64,000 nt of DNA from Streptococcus saliviloxodontae (GCF_016908655.1 NZ_JAFBEI010000001.1:1-64000); one strand, 5' to 3'; shown: positions 46,179-55,535, counted from the stretch's first letter. Notes: a model not told the origin generated them from the sequence alone. Made by a program: numbers and translations.

Positions 46179-47204
46179 ATGATTCACTTTGAAAATGATT
46201 ATAACGAAGGTATTCATCCAGAGTTGTTAAAAACGCTGGTAGAGACTAATGAAGAAAATCTATCTGGTTATGGAACAGATACTTATACACAGGAAGCTGT
46301 GGAAAAGATTCGTCAGGCAACCAATTGTCCACAGGCTCAGGTGCAGTTTTTAACAGGCGGGACGCAGACCAATCAAGTTGTCATTAATAGTCTCTTAGCC
46401 TCTTATGAGGGGGTTATCGCTGCTGAGACTGGGCACATTTCGACCCATGAAGCTGGAGCTATCGAGTTTTCAGGTCACAAGGTGCTAACGCTACCACATG
46501 AAAATGGTAAGATCAAAGCGGCTGATGTGGCAGCCTATCTGGCAGATTTTTACGCAGATGGCAACCACGAGCATATGGTCTTTCCAGGTATGGTTTACAT
46601 TTCGCATCCGACTGAGTATGGCGCTCTTTACACCAAGGCTGAGTTGCAGGAGCTCTCTGAGCTTTGTGACCAGTATGAGATTCCTCTCTTCATGGATGGC
46701 GCCCGCCTAGGCTATGCCCTCGGTTCGCCAGAGACTGATGTGACTTTGGAGACAATCGCAGAGCTTTGCCACGTCTTTTACATCGGCGGTACCAAGCTGG
46801 GTGCCCTTATTGGAGAAGCTGTTGTCTTCACTAAACATAATATGCCTAAGCATTTCACGCCGATTGTCAAACAGCACGGTGCCCTAGTAGCCAAAGGAAG
46901 AATTTTTGGTCTTCAGTTCAGTCGTTTCTTCACGGATAATCTTTATGTGGAAATCGGTCGTAAGGCTGTTGCTCAGGCTGAGGAGCTCAAGGCTATCTTA
47001 CGTGACAAAGGTTACCGTTTTTATTACGCCTCACCAACCAATCAGCAATTTATCATTGTGGAAAACAGTCAGCTGGAAGAACTCGCTCAAAAGCTAGCTT
47101 ATAGTTTTTGGGAAAAATACGATGATGAGCACACTATTATCCGTCTAGCGACCTCATGGTCAACGACAGACCAAGATTTGGCAGCATTGAGAGAGGTTTT
47201 GTAG
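46179..47204 (+). CDS. ltaE: Low-specificity L-threonine aldolase
   Basis: 341 residues, PLP-dependent fold type I. The PLP lysine lies in FYIGGTKLGAL, with FLTGGTQTNQV and FMDGARLGYAL also visible. It cleaves threonine or allo-threonine to glycine and acetaldehyde. Preceded by its own -10-like sequence (TATACT near 46141) and AAGAGGT. A GNAT gene begins 3 nt after its stop. Confidence 0.88.
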   Translation: MIHFENDYNEGIHPELLKTLVETNEENLSGYGTDTYTQEAVEKIRQATNCPQAQVQFLTGGTQTNQVVINSLLASYEGVIAAETGHISTHEAGAIEFSGHKVLTLPHENGKIKAADVAAYLADFYADGNHEHMVFPGMVYISHPTEYGALYTKAELQELSELCDQYEIPLFMDGARLGYALGSPETDVTLETIAELCHVFYIGGTKLGALIGEAVVFTKHNMPKHFTPIVKQHGALVAKGRIFGLQFSRFFTDNLYVEIGRKAVAQAEELKAILRDKGYRFYYASPTNQQFIIVENSQLEELAQKLAYSFWEKYDDEHTIIRLATSWSTTDQDLAALREVL

Positions 47205-47207
47205 TCA

Positions 47208-47678
47208 ATGGTAACTGTTACAGTATTTGAAAAAGAGGACAATCAAGCGGTTAGTGACCTGATTTTGTCCATCCAAAGAGAGGAATTTGGCCTTGCTATT
47301 GACCTAGATGATCAACCTGATGCAGCCTCTTACCAACAAAAAGGAGGACAGTTTTGGACGGTAAAGACAAAGGAAGGGGCTGTTGTTGCTTGTATTGGTC
47401 TTGTTGCTTTAAAAGATGGAAATGTTGCTCTGAAAAAAATGTTTGTGGCTAAAGCCTATAGACGTTATGGATTAGGACGTTTATTGGTTGATCGTTATTT
47501 GACTTATTGTCGTGAGCATGCCTTTCAGGCAGTCTTTTTAGGGACGACCGACCGCTTTCAAGCTGCGCAGCAGTTCTATCAAAAAGTTGGCTTTAAGCTA
47601 ATTGAAAAAGGCGATTTGCCAGTGGACTTTCCGCTACTAGAAGTGGATAATCGTTATTATTGTTACCAGTTAAACTAA
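47208..47678 (+). CDS. GNAT-family N-acetyltransferase
   Basis: 156 residues with the GNAT acetyl-CoA motif KAYRRYGLGRLLVDRYL and the late FYQKVGFKLIEKGDLP. Cytoplasmic; the acceptor substrate cannot be read from sequence. It lies 3 nt after ltaE and is probably co-transcribed with it. Confidence 0.85.
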   Translation: MVTVTVFEKEDNQAVSDLILSIQREEFGLAIDLDDQPDAASYQQKGGQFWTVKTKEGAVVACIGLVALKDGNVALKKMFVAKAYRRYGLGRLLVDRYLTYCREHAFQAVFLGTTDRFQAAQQFYQKVGFKLIEKGDLPVDFPLLEVDNRYYCYQLN

Positions 47679-47704
47679 AAGAGGTTGGATAGCCAACCTC
47701 TTTT
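47677..47704. terminator. Bidirectional terminator between the GNAT gene and rpsN
   Basis: Arms AAAAGAGGTTGG and CCAACCTCTTTT around a 4-nt loop, with T-rich sequence on the plus side. It serves converging transcripts. Confidence 0.8.
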
Positions 47705-47730
47705 GTGTGATAAAAACTTTTTTGTCCATT

Positions 47731-48000
47731 CTACCAGCTGGCTTTTTTTACTCCAGGGAGTTGCCCTTTGTGAGCTAGCTTACGGAAATTGATACGGCTA
47801 ACACCGAATTTTCTCATGTAGGCATGAGGGCGTCCATCAATCATATCTCTATTTTTGAGACGGTTGGGATTGGAATCCCTAGGGAGTTTGCGGAGAGCCT
47901 CATAGTCTCCTTTAGCCTTGAGTTCACGACGGAGGTCTGCGTACTGTTCAATCAGTTTTAGTTGTCGCTCATACCTAGCAATTTTAGATTTTTTTGCCAT
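47731..48000 (-). CDS. rpsN: 30S ribosomal protein S14, zinc-independent (C-minus) form
   Basis: 89 residues ([20 protein letters not shown] at the start, ending [11 protein letters not shown]). It has no CxxC pairs, unlike the 61-residue zinc form usually encoded with the main ribosomal genes. Such paralogues replace the zinc protein when zinc is scarce. ATG 48000 has AAGGAG upstream. Its promoter is flanked by two AdcR boxes, which supports zinc control. Confidence 0.95.
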   Translation of the reverse strand: MAKKSKIARYERQLKLIEQYADLRRELKAKGDYEALRKLPRDSNPNRLKNRDMIDGRPHAYMRKFGVSRINFRKLAHKGQLPGVKKASW

Positions 48001-48035
48001 TTCTATCTCCTTTAGATACCTTAGTTGTAAAATGA

Positions 48036-48102
48036 TTAACCAGTTAACTATATATATCATATCATTTTTGAGGAAAAGGTCAAGAAAAAATTAACTGGTT
48101 AA
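48036..48102 (-). promoter_or_regulatory. rpsN promoter bracketed by two AdcR boxes
   Basis: TTAACCAGTTAA (48036-48047) and TTAACTGGTTAA (48091-48102) both match the AdcR consensus TTAACYRGTTAA. Between them on the minus strand lie TTGACC (48078-48083) and TATGAT (48056-48061), 16 nt apart. AdcR with zinc would block the promoter from both sides. Confidence 0.85.
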
Positions 48103-48103
48103 T

Positions 48104-48137
48104 AAAAAACAACCAACTTGTAAATAGTTGGTTGTTT
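48104..48137. terminator. Hairpin upstream of rpsN
   Basis: AAACAACCAACT pairs with AGTTGGTTGTTT, with A/T runs on both sides; works in either direction. On the minus strand it could end pulA transcription. Confidence 0.75.
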
Positions 48138-48142
48138 TTCAT

Positions 48143-48244
48143 TAGACTTGTTCGGATACCCTGAAATTTGGGACAATAACATTTCACAAACTTATTTGTA
48201 TCAGTTATTTTAAAATTAACTCACTTAGTTACCGAACAAGTCTA
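48143..48244. repeat. 102-bp element with 13-bp terminal inverted repeats
   Basis: The ends are TAGACTTGTTCGG (48143-48155) and CCGAACAAGTCTA (48232-48244), perfect inverted repeats. The interior is AT-rich and non-coding. The right end abuts the pulA stop codon. No clear target-site duplication is visible. MITE-like, or a very long terminator. Confidence 0.55.
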
Positions 48245-50500
48245 TTAATTATCAGTTGCCAAGATAGTAAGGGAATAGGCACTGAGGATATTTTTGCTTA
48301 AATCTGTTGCTAAGTTATTGCTTAGTAGGATACGCCAGTTTGATAAGTCCTGAACGAGGGGGAGCAAATCTTTTTGTCGATTCGTTATTAAAACACGATA
48401 GTTTTTGGTGCCTAAGTCAATATCATAGCTAACAAGGCCCGACCCATTCTGAGCTTGATTGACAGTGATAGCTTTGCTAATATCTTGATAATCCTCCAGT
48501 GAGAATTGCTTATGTTCTCGTTTGAGTTGAATGAGCTGCTTGAGGAAGTCATCACTTTCTTGGTAAGGACTAGCTAGGTTCCAGTCGATCTGGTTGACCT
48601 TGTCAGGGGCATTGTAGCTATTCATAGCCCGTTCTTTGTCTGAGACTGTTAGCTGTCCTTTGTCACCTGTGGCTACCAGTTTACTACGGTTGAAGCTTTG
48701 TCCAAGCTGCATAAAGCAGAGTCCTTGGGAGATGATATTAAGAGCGCTAGCTAATTGACAACGGCGATCATGCGTTTCCTGATTATCTTGCGGATGCAGT
48801 GCTAGGAGCAGGTCATTAAGGGTGTAGTTGTCATGGGCTTCAACGTAGTTGACGACTTGGCTAGTTTTTTGGTAGGCAACAAATGCTGCGCTACCAGCCA
48901 GAGCTTTCATGAGATCTTTTTCGACAGGTTGACCTGAAACAAAACCTTTTTTGAGTTCCCCAAAAATTTCAGCTCCTTTGATGCTATCTCTGGCATCATC
49001 GTTGAAAAATCCGATACGCTCTAGTCTATCAGCATGTGCTTTGATAGCCTTATCTTCTTGTTTGAGACCACAAGCCATGTCCCAACCTTCTCCGTAGATG
49101 ATGATATTTGGGTCAATCGTATCCAGAGCTTGACGGATTGCCTTCATTGTCTCAATATCGTGTAATCCCATAAGGTCAAATCGGAAACCATCAATGTTAT
49201 AGGTCTCTGCCCAGTAGAGGATAGAGTCAATCATATATTTGCGCATCATTTCTTTTTCGCTGGCAGTTTCGTTGCCGCAGATAGAGCCGTTATAGAAGAT
49301 ACCATCAGCTTTAACTCGGTAGTAATAATAGGGAACGCTCAGCTGAAAGGCAGAGTCAGTTTTAGAATAGGTATGGTTGTACACCACGTCCATGATAACA
49401 CCAATACCTGCATCATGATAGGCTTGGATAAGTGTTTTAAGTTCTAAGATACGAGCCTTAGGGTCACTTGGATTGCTCGAAAAACTGCCGTCAGGTACAT
49501 TATAGTTTTCAGGATCGTAGCCCCAGTTGTAGAGGAGATTGCCCTCTTGGTCAAAGCTTTGGTGGTGATCAAAGATGGGTTGTAGTTGGACGTAGCTGAT
49601 AGGGCTTTCTTGTAAGTAGTCCAAGGTCGTAGCAAGACCTTCTGCATTGCGCGTGCCAGTCTGGCAAGCTCCCAGATAGCTTCCTCTAAGATTTTCTGGT
49701 ACACCTGAGCTTTCAGAGATAGAGAAATCACGAATATGCATCTCATAGACAGTTGCCTGACTTAGATTAGACAAACGCCAAGGAGCGTCGTCACCGTGAC
49801 AAACACGGAAGTTTTCAGGCTCGATAGCTTTGGCATCTAGGAGAACGGAGCGTTTTCCGTCAGCTGTGACAGCTGTGCTATACGGGTCTCTAGTTTCAAC
49901 CAGACGACCATCAGCCTGCTCGATACGGTAGCAAAAGACGGTTTCCTTGTAGTCACCCTCTAGCTTCGCAAACCAGACGCCCTGGGTATTGTACTTGTGC
50001 TCAGAAGTGTTGATTTCTTGTCCACGTGTCATAGGGATGAGTTGACTGACCTTGTCTGCGTCAGCCTTGTCATAGAGGACAAGCGACACCTTCTCAGCTG
50101 TAGGAGCCCAAAGTCTAAACAAACTTTTTTCAGGCTTGTAGCAGTAACCTAGCCAGCCATCAAATCCCCATTTTTGATCAAATGCTTGATGGTTGCTTGC
50201 CATGTCAAAGGCGGAGCTATCTGTCTGGCGGTAATGTGGACTGGTGATAGCTGCTTCATAGGCTAAATAAATCTGGCTGTCGCCCTCAATCAGCCAAAGC
50301 TCAGGAAAATCAGCTCCATTTGACGAAAAGGTATAGGTGTTTTGGGAATCGCTTACAGAAACCGTCTCTAAAAGAGGAGAACTAGCTAGCTCTCCTCTCC
50401 AACCGAAACGATCCTGTTCCAACCAATTTAGCTCAACAGTTGATGTCAAAACAGGGACTGTTTGTGCCTTTGGTGAATGATAATGAACAAGTTGTTTCAT
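48245..50500 (-). CDS. pulA: Type I pullulanase (cytoplasmic)
   Basis: 751 residues, no signal peptide or anchor, so it debranches imported or stored alpha-glucans inside the cell. An N-terminal CBM48-like region (GYCYKPEKSLFRLWAPTAEK) precedes the GH13 barrel. Family motifs are the type I signature YNWGYDPENYNVP, DVVYNHTY, GFRFDLMGLHD (nucleophile Asp), IIYGEGWD (acid Glu) and VEAHDNYTL (third Asp). It lies next to malK on the same strand and fits the mal regulon. Confidence 0.93.
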   Translation of the reverse strand: MKQLVHYHSPKAQTVPVLTSTVELNWLEQDRFGWRGELASSPLLETVSVSDSQNTYTFSSNGADFPELWLIEGDSQIYLAYEAAITSPHYRQTDSSAFDMASNHQAFDQKWGFDGWLGYCYKPEKSLFRLWAPTAEKVSLVLYDKADADKVSQLIPMTRGQEINTSEHKYNTQGVWFAKLEGDYKETVFCYRIEQADGRLVETRDPYSTAVTADGKRSVLLDAKAIEPENFRVCHGDDAPWRLSNLSQATVYEMHIRDFSISESSGVPENLRGSYLGACQTGTRNAEGLATTLDYLQESPISYVQLQPIFDHHQSFDQEGNLLYNWGYDPENYNVPDGSFSSNPSDPKARILELKTLIQAYHDAGIGVIMDVVYNHTYSKTDSAFQLSVPYYYYRVKADGIFYNGSICGNETASEKEMMRKYMIDSILYWAETYNIDGFRFDLMGLHDIETMKAIRQALDTIDPNIIIYGEGWDMACGLKQEDKAIKAHADRLERIGFFNDDARDSIKGAEIFGELKKGFVSGQPVEKDLMKALAGSAAFVAYQKTSQVVNYVEAHDNYTLNDLLLALHPQDNQETHDRRCQLASALNIISQGLCFMQLGQSFNRSKLVATGDKGQLTVSDKERAMNSYNAPDKVNQIDWNLASPYQESDDFLKQLIQLKREHKQFSLEDYQDISKAITVNQAQNGSGLVSYDIDLGTKNYRVLITNRQKDLLPLVQDLSNWRILLSNNLATDLSKNILSAYSLTILATDN

Positions 50501-50646
50501 AATAACTCCATAGGTATCATTGACTTGATTTTGAAAGATGTTAGAACAGCAGTGCCGTGATAAAACCTCTCAAAATACTGGTCATTAAAAATAGTTTCGT
50601 TTGTTAATAGATATCATCTCAGATTAATTTAGTCTGGACTGAGATT

Positions 50647-51777
50647 TTAGATACGTTTTTCAGACTCTAGGTCAAAGAAGTGACCTTTGGCAACGTTAAA
50701 GGTTAGGTTAACTTTTTCTCCAGGATTATGGAAATCACGCGCATCGACACGAGCTGCAAATTCATCTTGCCCTAGTTTAACATAGAGCATAGTCTCAGCA
50801 CCTAGAAGCTCTGACACAACAACTTCAGCAGTTACATTGGCGTTAGGGTAAGCTTCTTGGACGATATGTTTGCTAGAGATATCCTCTGGACGGATGCCGA
50901 AAATCACTTTTTTACCAAGATAACCTTTTTCTTCCAAGATTTTAGCCTGACCAGCTGGAAGAGCGATATCTAGCCCTTGGTCGTTAGTGAGGGCATCTTT
51001 AGAAACCGTCACTTCAAAGAAGTTCATAGCAGGGCTTCCGATAAAGCCTGCGACGAATTTATTAGCAGGTTCGTTGTAGAGTTCTTGTGGTGTACCGATT
51101 TGTTCAACACGACCGATAGTACCTGAACCATCAGGATTTTTTGTTGAGCTCATGATAACGATGCGGTCAGCCAAAGTCATGGCTTCTGTCTGGTCGTGGG
51201 TAACGTAGATAGTTGTCGCACCGATACGACGGTGAATTTTAGCGATTTCGGCACGCATTGAGACGCGGAGCTTAGCATCCAAGTTTGATAGAGGTTCATC
51301 CATCAGAAAGACCTTAGCATCACGGACGATAGCACGTCCCATGGCAACACGCTGACGCTGACCACCAGAGAGGTCTGCTGGTTTACGTTCGAGGAATTCT
51401 GTCAAACCAAGAACGGCTGCTGCTTCACGAACACGTTGGTCAATGTCATCTTTTTTGAATTTGCGTAATTTAAGTCCAAAAGCCATGTTTTCATAGACAG
51501 ACATGTGTGGGTAGAGAGCGTAGTTTTGGAAGACCATAGCGATATCGCGGTCTTTAGGTGATTTGTCATTAACCACTTCACCATCAATGAGGAGTTGACC
51601 TTCGGTGATGTCTTCTAGACCAGCGACCATACGAAGCGTTGTTGATTTCCCACAACCAGAAGGACCAACGAAAACGATGAATTCTTTGTCTTTGATGTCG
51701 AGATTGAAATCTTCTACAGAGTAGTGGGTGCTGTTTGGGTATTTTTTAAAGATATGATTAAGATTTAATGTTGTCAT
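50647..51777 (-). CDS. malK: Maltodextrin ABC transporter ATPase
   Basis: 376 residues. Nucleotide-binding domain with Walker A GPSGCGKSTT, signature LSGGQRQR, Walker B VFLMDEPLSNLD and H-loop VTHD, then the C-terminal regulatory OB domain of the MalK/MsmK type. Streptococcal MsmK-type ATPases can energise several sugar importers. Fourth gene of the malE-malF-malG-malK order, 33 nt after malG. Confidence 0.92.
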   Translation of the reverse strand: MTTLNLNHIFKKYPNSTHYSVEDFNLDIKDKEFIVFVGPSGCGKSTTLRMVAGLEDITEGQLLIDGEVVNDKSPKDRDIAMVFQNYALYPHMSVYENMAFGLKLRKFKKDDIDQRVREAAAVLGLTEFLERKPADLSGGQRQRVAMGRAIVRDAKVFLMDEPLSNLDAKLRVSMRAEIAKIHRRIGATTIYVTHDQTEAMTLADRIVIMSSTKNPDGSGTIGRVEQIGTPQELYNEPANKFVAGFIGSPAMNFFEVTVSKDALTNDQGLDIALPAGQAKILEEKGYLGKKVIFGIRPEDISSKHIVQEAYPNANVTAEVVVSELLGAETMLYVKLGQDEFAARVDARDFHNPGEKVNLTFNVAKGHFFDLESEKRI

Positions 51778-51810
51778 AGTAATGTTTCCTAACTAAGTGC
51801 GTTTTCGAGA

Positions 51811-52647
51811 TTATTTAACAGATCCGCCAGTAATGCCTTCAACGTAGTATTTTTGCATGAACATGAAGAGAAGGGTGATTGGAATGGCGATAAGAACTGA
51901 CCCAGCTGTAAAGGACATGAACCAGTCGTTGATGGTATCTTGTTGCAACATTGAGAAGAGTCCAATAGCGACGGTGTATTTGCTTGTCGCATCTCCGAGG
52001 ATAACCTTGGCAAAGATAAAGTCAATCCATGGTCCAATGAAAGCCATCAAGGCAGTATAGACGATGATTGGTTTTGATAGTGGTAAGGTAATCTTGAAGA
52101 AGATGTCTAAACGACTAGCCCCGTCAATCATAGCTGATTCGTCCAATGAGTAAGGGATGGTATCAAAGAACCCTTTGGCGATGTAAAAACCAAGTGCTGC
52201 CCCAGATGAATAAACAAGGACAAGAGCGGTAAGTGTTTGGTCAAGATTGAGGGCTTTTAAGATATAGTAAACTGCAATCATGCTCATAAATCCAGGAAAC
52301 ATGTTAAGGACAAGAGCAAGTTTTAAGAAACCATTTCTGTGTTTAAATTTGATACGGCTGAGTGAGTAAGCCATTGCTACCGTAATAAAGGTTGAAATGA
52401 TACAAGAGAAGACGGCAACAACCAAGGTATTCATAAACCAGCGTCCAAATGGGAAGACATTCTGAGTGAAGAGTTTGGTGTAGTTATCAAGAGTCCAGGT
52501 TTTTGGAATAAAGTAGTTAACGTAGGCAGTTCCCTCACCACGGAAACTAGTTAGGACAACCCAAGCGATGGGAAAGAGCCAAATGATTGATAGCACAATC
52601 AATAATATATAGGTAAAACTGAGTGTTAGGCGTTTTTTGTTTTTCAT
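51811..52647 (-). CDS. malG: Maltodextrin ABC transporter permease MalG
   Basis: 278 residues with six membrane helices and the EAA loop DESAMIDGASRLDIFFKITL, which docks to the ATPase. The C-terminus EGITGGSVK is typical of MalG-type permeases. Called malD in some streptococci. Its ATG overlaps the malF stop (TAATG). Confidence 0.92.
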   Translation of the reverse strand: MKNKKRLTLSFTYILLIVLSIIWLFPIAWVVLTSFRGEGTAYVNYFIPKTWTLDNYTKLFTQNVFPFGRWFMNTLVVAVFSCIISTFITVAMAYSLSRIKFKHRNGFLKLALVLNMFPGFMSMIAVYYILKALNLDQTLTALVLVYSSGAALGFYIAKGFFDTIPYSLDESAMIDGASRLDIFFKITLPLSKPIIVYTALMAFIGPWIDFIFAKVILGDATSKYTVAIGLFSMLQQDTINDWFMSFTAGSVLIAIPITLLFMFMQKYYVEGITGGSVK

Positions 52648-54008
52648 TATTTAGCAGCTCCTTCCTTGTAAGAACTTGTACGAGTGTAGGCAAGCAAGCT
52701 AAAGACGGCTGAGATGACAAAGATAAGGATACCGATAACAGAAGCGAGATTGTAGTCGGCTGCTGTCACAGTCAAGTTGTAGAGCCATGTCACCAAGAGG
52801 TCAGTGCTACCTGCTTGATAGAAGTCTGAATTAGTTGGTCCACCGCCAGTAAGGAGGTAGATCACGTTGAAGTTATTGATATTTCCGATAAATTGCTGGA
52901 TGAGAGTAGGCGCCATAATCAAGAGAATTTGAGGGAAAGTAATCGATTTGAAAATCTGGAATTTGCTTGCCCCATCAATTTCTGCGGCCTCAATTTGTTC
53001 TTGTGGAAGGTTCATAATGATACCAGTGGCAACCAGCATAGTGACTGGAATACCAACCCACATGTTGACAAAGATAATAGAAAATTTAGCCCAGATAGGA
53101 TCTGAAAGGAAAGGGATTGGGTGTGCAGCTGAAACCAGTCCAATTTTCTCAAGTAAGGCATTGACAGGACCAGCATCGTTAAGCAAGTTTCTCATGATAA
53201 GAAGTGAGATGAACTGTGGTACAGCGATGGTGATAACAAAGATAGTACGCCATACTTTCTTGAAGCGAAGTCCTTTAGTATTGATAATCAAAGCAAGAAC
53301 GATACCAAAGAAGAAGTTAGTCACTGTTGCAAAGACTGCCCAAATCAAGGTCCAAGAAAGAACAGGGAAGAAAGTACCAGCCATGCGACCGTTTAAGATA
53401 TTACCAAAGTTGGTGAACCCTACCCAATCAAAGAGGCTCTTTGGAGGAAGGTGATTGTGGTCGTAGTTGGTGAAAGCCAAGCAGACCATGTAAATGAGTG
53501 GCAAAATGGTAAAGAGCAAAATTCCAATGAGAGGAACTGACATCAGCGTCATATGGAAGCGACCATTGGTAAGGGTTTGTAGGTCTTCCTTGAAATTTGG
53601 AATCTTAAGACCTTCTTTTTTGATGACATAGAGGTTACGGGCACTCTTGAGGTTGCACCAATAGATGTAAACAAAGACCAAGCAAAAGATCACAGAAGCT
53701 AGTCCAAAAATCAAGAGTAGCATAGAGTTATCACCCTCAGTAGCTACCTGAATCTTTATCCCATCAATCGTTTTTGTTGTCATGCCTTGTGTCTTAGTAC
53801 CAAGAGTTATCAATCCTTTTAGAGATGGGATGATCTGATTGATAAAGGCGATGAGAAAGAGAATCTCTGATAAAAGAAAGAGGGCTCCCTTGATGATTTG
53901 CTTATTGCAAAAGTTAGCAAATCCCATGATGAGATAGGAAAGTTTAATGTCTGGTCCTCCTTTTTTAAAGGCTTCTAGGACCGGAACAGTGTCAAAATGT
54001 TGTTTCAT
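52647..54008 (-). CDS. malF: Maltodextrin ABC transporter permease MalF
   Basis: 453 residues. Two extra N-terminal membrane helices precede the six-helix permease core, as in MalF (MalC) proteins. The EAA loop is EQIEAAEIDGASKFQIFKSI. It pairs with MalG. A hairpin with a T-rich tail lies between malE and this gene and may lower its expression relative to the binding protein. Confidence 0.92.
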   Translation of the reverse strand: MKQHFDTVPVLEAFKKGGPDIKLSYLIMGFANFCNKQIIKGALFLLSEILFLIAFINQIIPSLKGLITLGTKTQGMTTKTIDGIKIQVATEGDNSMLLLIFGLASVIFCLVFVYIYWCNLKSARNLYVIKKEGLKIPNFKEDLQTLTNGRFHMTLMSVPLIGILLFTILPLIYMVCLAFTNYDHNHLPPKSLFDWVGFTNFGNILNGRMAGTFFPVLSWTLIWAVFATVTNFFFGIVLALIINTKGLRFKKVWRTIFVITIAVPQFISLLIMRNLLNDAGPVNALLEKIGLVSAAHPIPFLSDPIWAKFSIIFVNMWVGIPVTMLVATGIIMNLPQEQIEAAEIDGASKFQIFKSITFPQILLIMAPTLIQQFIGNINNFNVIYLLTGGGPTNSDFYQAGSTDLLVTWLYNLTVTAADYNLASVIGILIFVISAVFSLLAYTRTSSYKEGAAK

Positions 54009-54091
54009 AATGTCCTCCTAATAAGGCTTAGATTTGAAAATCACTACTAAAATTTTCAGCATTGGAAACTTTAACAATAATTTCCAACCTA

Positions 54092-54125
54092 CAAAAAAGA
54101 AAAGAGTAGGAAAATGAGTTCCTAC
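54092..54125 (-). terminator. Leaky terminator between malE and malF
   Basis: On the minus strand GTAGGAA and TTCCTAC form a short stem (54106-54112 and 54119-54125), followed by a T-rich run (54092-54103). It probably reduces, but does not stop, read-through into malF. Confidence 0.5.
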
Positions 54126-54140
54126 CCTTTAAAACAGTCC

Positions 54141-55388
54141 TTATTTAGCAGATGCTAAATCTTTGTCAAATTGTTGCAATTTAGATAGGTATTGATCTGA
54201 AGTGATTTTACCGTTGTAAGTATCGCTGAGAAGAGCAGCACTTTCAGTCCAGAAAGCAGTCATTTGGCTAAGTTTAGGTGTTACGACTGTGTAATCTGAT
54301 GAAGATGCCATCTTAATAACAGCTTGTGCCAATTCATCTGATTGTACTTCTGAAGAAGCTTGAACCTCTTTGTTAGCAGGAACGATGTTACGTCCTTCGT
54401 AAGTGAATTGGTTCTTTTGGCTATCAGCACTTGTCAATTTAGCAGCGAGTTTGTAGCTTGCAGCGATACGTTTTGTATCAGATCCTGCAGGTGCTTGGTT
54501 GACTGCATAGAGTTTCACACCGAGGAAGGCTTTTTGTTGGACAGTTTTGCCACCGATTGTGATAGTTGGGTAAGCAGCAACACCAATATTATCTTTACCG
54601 ACAGCTTTTTTAGCAGCAGCAAAGTCCCATGGACCTGATTCGATTGCAGCGACAGAACCGTCACCGAATTTAGACATAACGTTTTCAGAAGTGAGGTTGA
54701 CAAATCCTTTGTTGTCTTTTTGGTCTGCTAGCCATTTAAGAACAGAAACCCCAGCATCGTTGCCCCAGTTTGTTCCTTTGGCATCTTCTCCGTTAGTTCC
54801 AAAGAGTGTGTCACCAACTGACATAAAGAGAGGAGCAGTAGCGTAAGCATTGACTTGTTTGAAAGTTGCTCCAAAGGTTGCTTTACTGGTAATAGTTTCG
54901 TAGTTAGCAACGTCTTCGGCTGATAATTTTGATTTATTGTAGAAGAGGACTTGAGACTCAATACCAAATGGGAAAGCGTAAGTCTTACCTTTGTATTGAG
55001 CACCTGCGATGGCTTGGTCAGTATCTTGAGCTTGGATATCTTTGGTGTATGATTCTGGGATTTCTTGAATAACACCTGATTCTACCAATTGACCGAGTTG
55101 GTCATGAGGTAGAGAGAAGACATCAGCCGCTTTACTTGGATCCTTTTTAACATTTTCTTGTGCTTTTGAGTCGTTTGATTCAATGACTTTAACTTTATAG
55201 CCACTGTTTTCTTTTTCAAATTCCTTAACAACTCCTTGGTAGGATTTTTTAGCCCCTGTTGGTACCCACAACTTGATGGTTGTTTTACCTGATGCAGCAT
55301 CAACCTTATGAGCAGTTGTACCAACTAGAAAAGCACTAGCGAGTGTAACTCCTGCGACTGTTGCGACCATTTTCTGCCATTTTTTCAT
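54141..55388 (-). CDS. malE: Maltodextrin-binding protein MalE/MalX without a lipobox
   Basis: 415 residues, solute-binding protein for maltose/maltodextrins (TTIKLWVPTGAKKSYQGVV, DVFSLPHDQLGQL, AIESGPWDF). The signal region is MKKWQKMVATVAGVTLASAF followed by LVGTTAHKVDA. Where streptococcal MalX normally has a lipobox ending in Cys, this one reads LVGT, so no lipid anchor is predicted; a signal peptidase I site near KVDA is likelier. There is no other obvious anchor. First gene of the operon behind a MalR-controlled promoter. Confidence 0.9.
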   Translation of the reverse strand: MKKWQKMVATVAGVTLASAFLVGTTAHKVDAASGKTTIKLWVPTGAKKSYQGVVKEFEKENSGYKVKVIESNDSKAQENVKKDPSKAADVFSLPHDQLGQLVESGVIQEIPESYTKDIQAQDTDQAIAGAQYKGKTYAFPFGIESQVLFYNKSKLSAEDVANYETITSKATFGATFKQVNAYATAPLFMSVGDTLFGTNGEDAKGTNWGNDAGVSVLKWLADQKDNKGFVNLTSENVMSKFGDGSVAAIESGPWDFAAAKKAVGKDNIGVAAYPTITIGGKTVQQKAFLGVKLYAVNQAPAGSDTKRIAASYKLAAKLTSADSQKNQFTYEGRNIVPANKEVQASSEVQSDELAQAVIKMASSSDYTVVTPKLSQMTAFWTESAALLSDTYNGKITSDQYLSKLQQFDKDLASAK

Positions 55389-55429
55389 AATAGTAACCTC
55401 CTAAGCAGATTTAAAAACTTTACACACTT

Positions 55430-55458
55430 ATTATGCAACCGTTTGCAAAAAATGTCAA
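55430..55458 (-). promoter_or_regulatory. malEFGK promoter with a MalR operator in the spacer
   Basis: On the minus strand TTGACA (55453-55458) and CATAAT (55430-55435) are 17 nt apart. TGCAACCGTTTGCA (55434-55447) lies in the spacer and overlaps the -10. It is a LacI-family palindrome like the one before malQ. Confidence 0.85.
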
Positions 55459-55506
55459 GGCGTTTTTGCATAAAAATTTTATACTTAAAAATATTTTTTG
55501 AATTTC

Positions 55507-55535
55507 TTGCGACCTTTTTCAATCTATTGTAAAAT
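55507..55535 (+). promoter_or_regulatory. malR promoter
   Basis: TTGCGA (55507-55512) and TAAAAT (55530-55535, preceded by TTG) are 17 nt apart. No MalR palindrome overlaps it. Confidence 0.55.
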
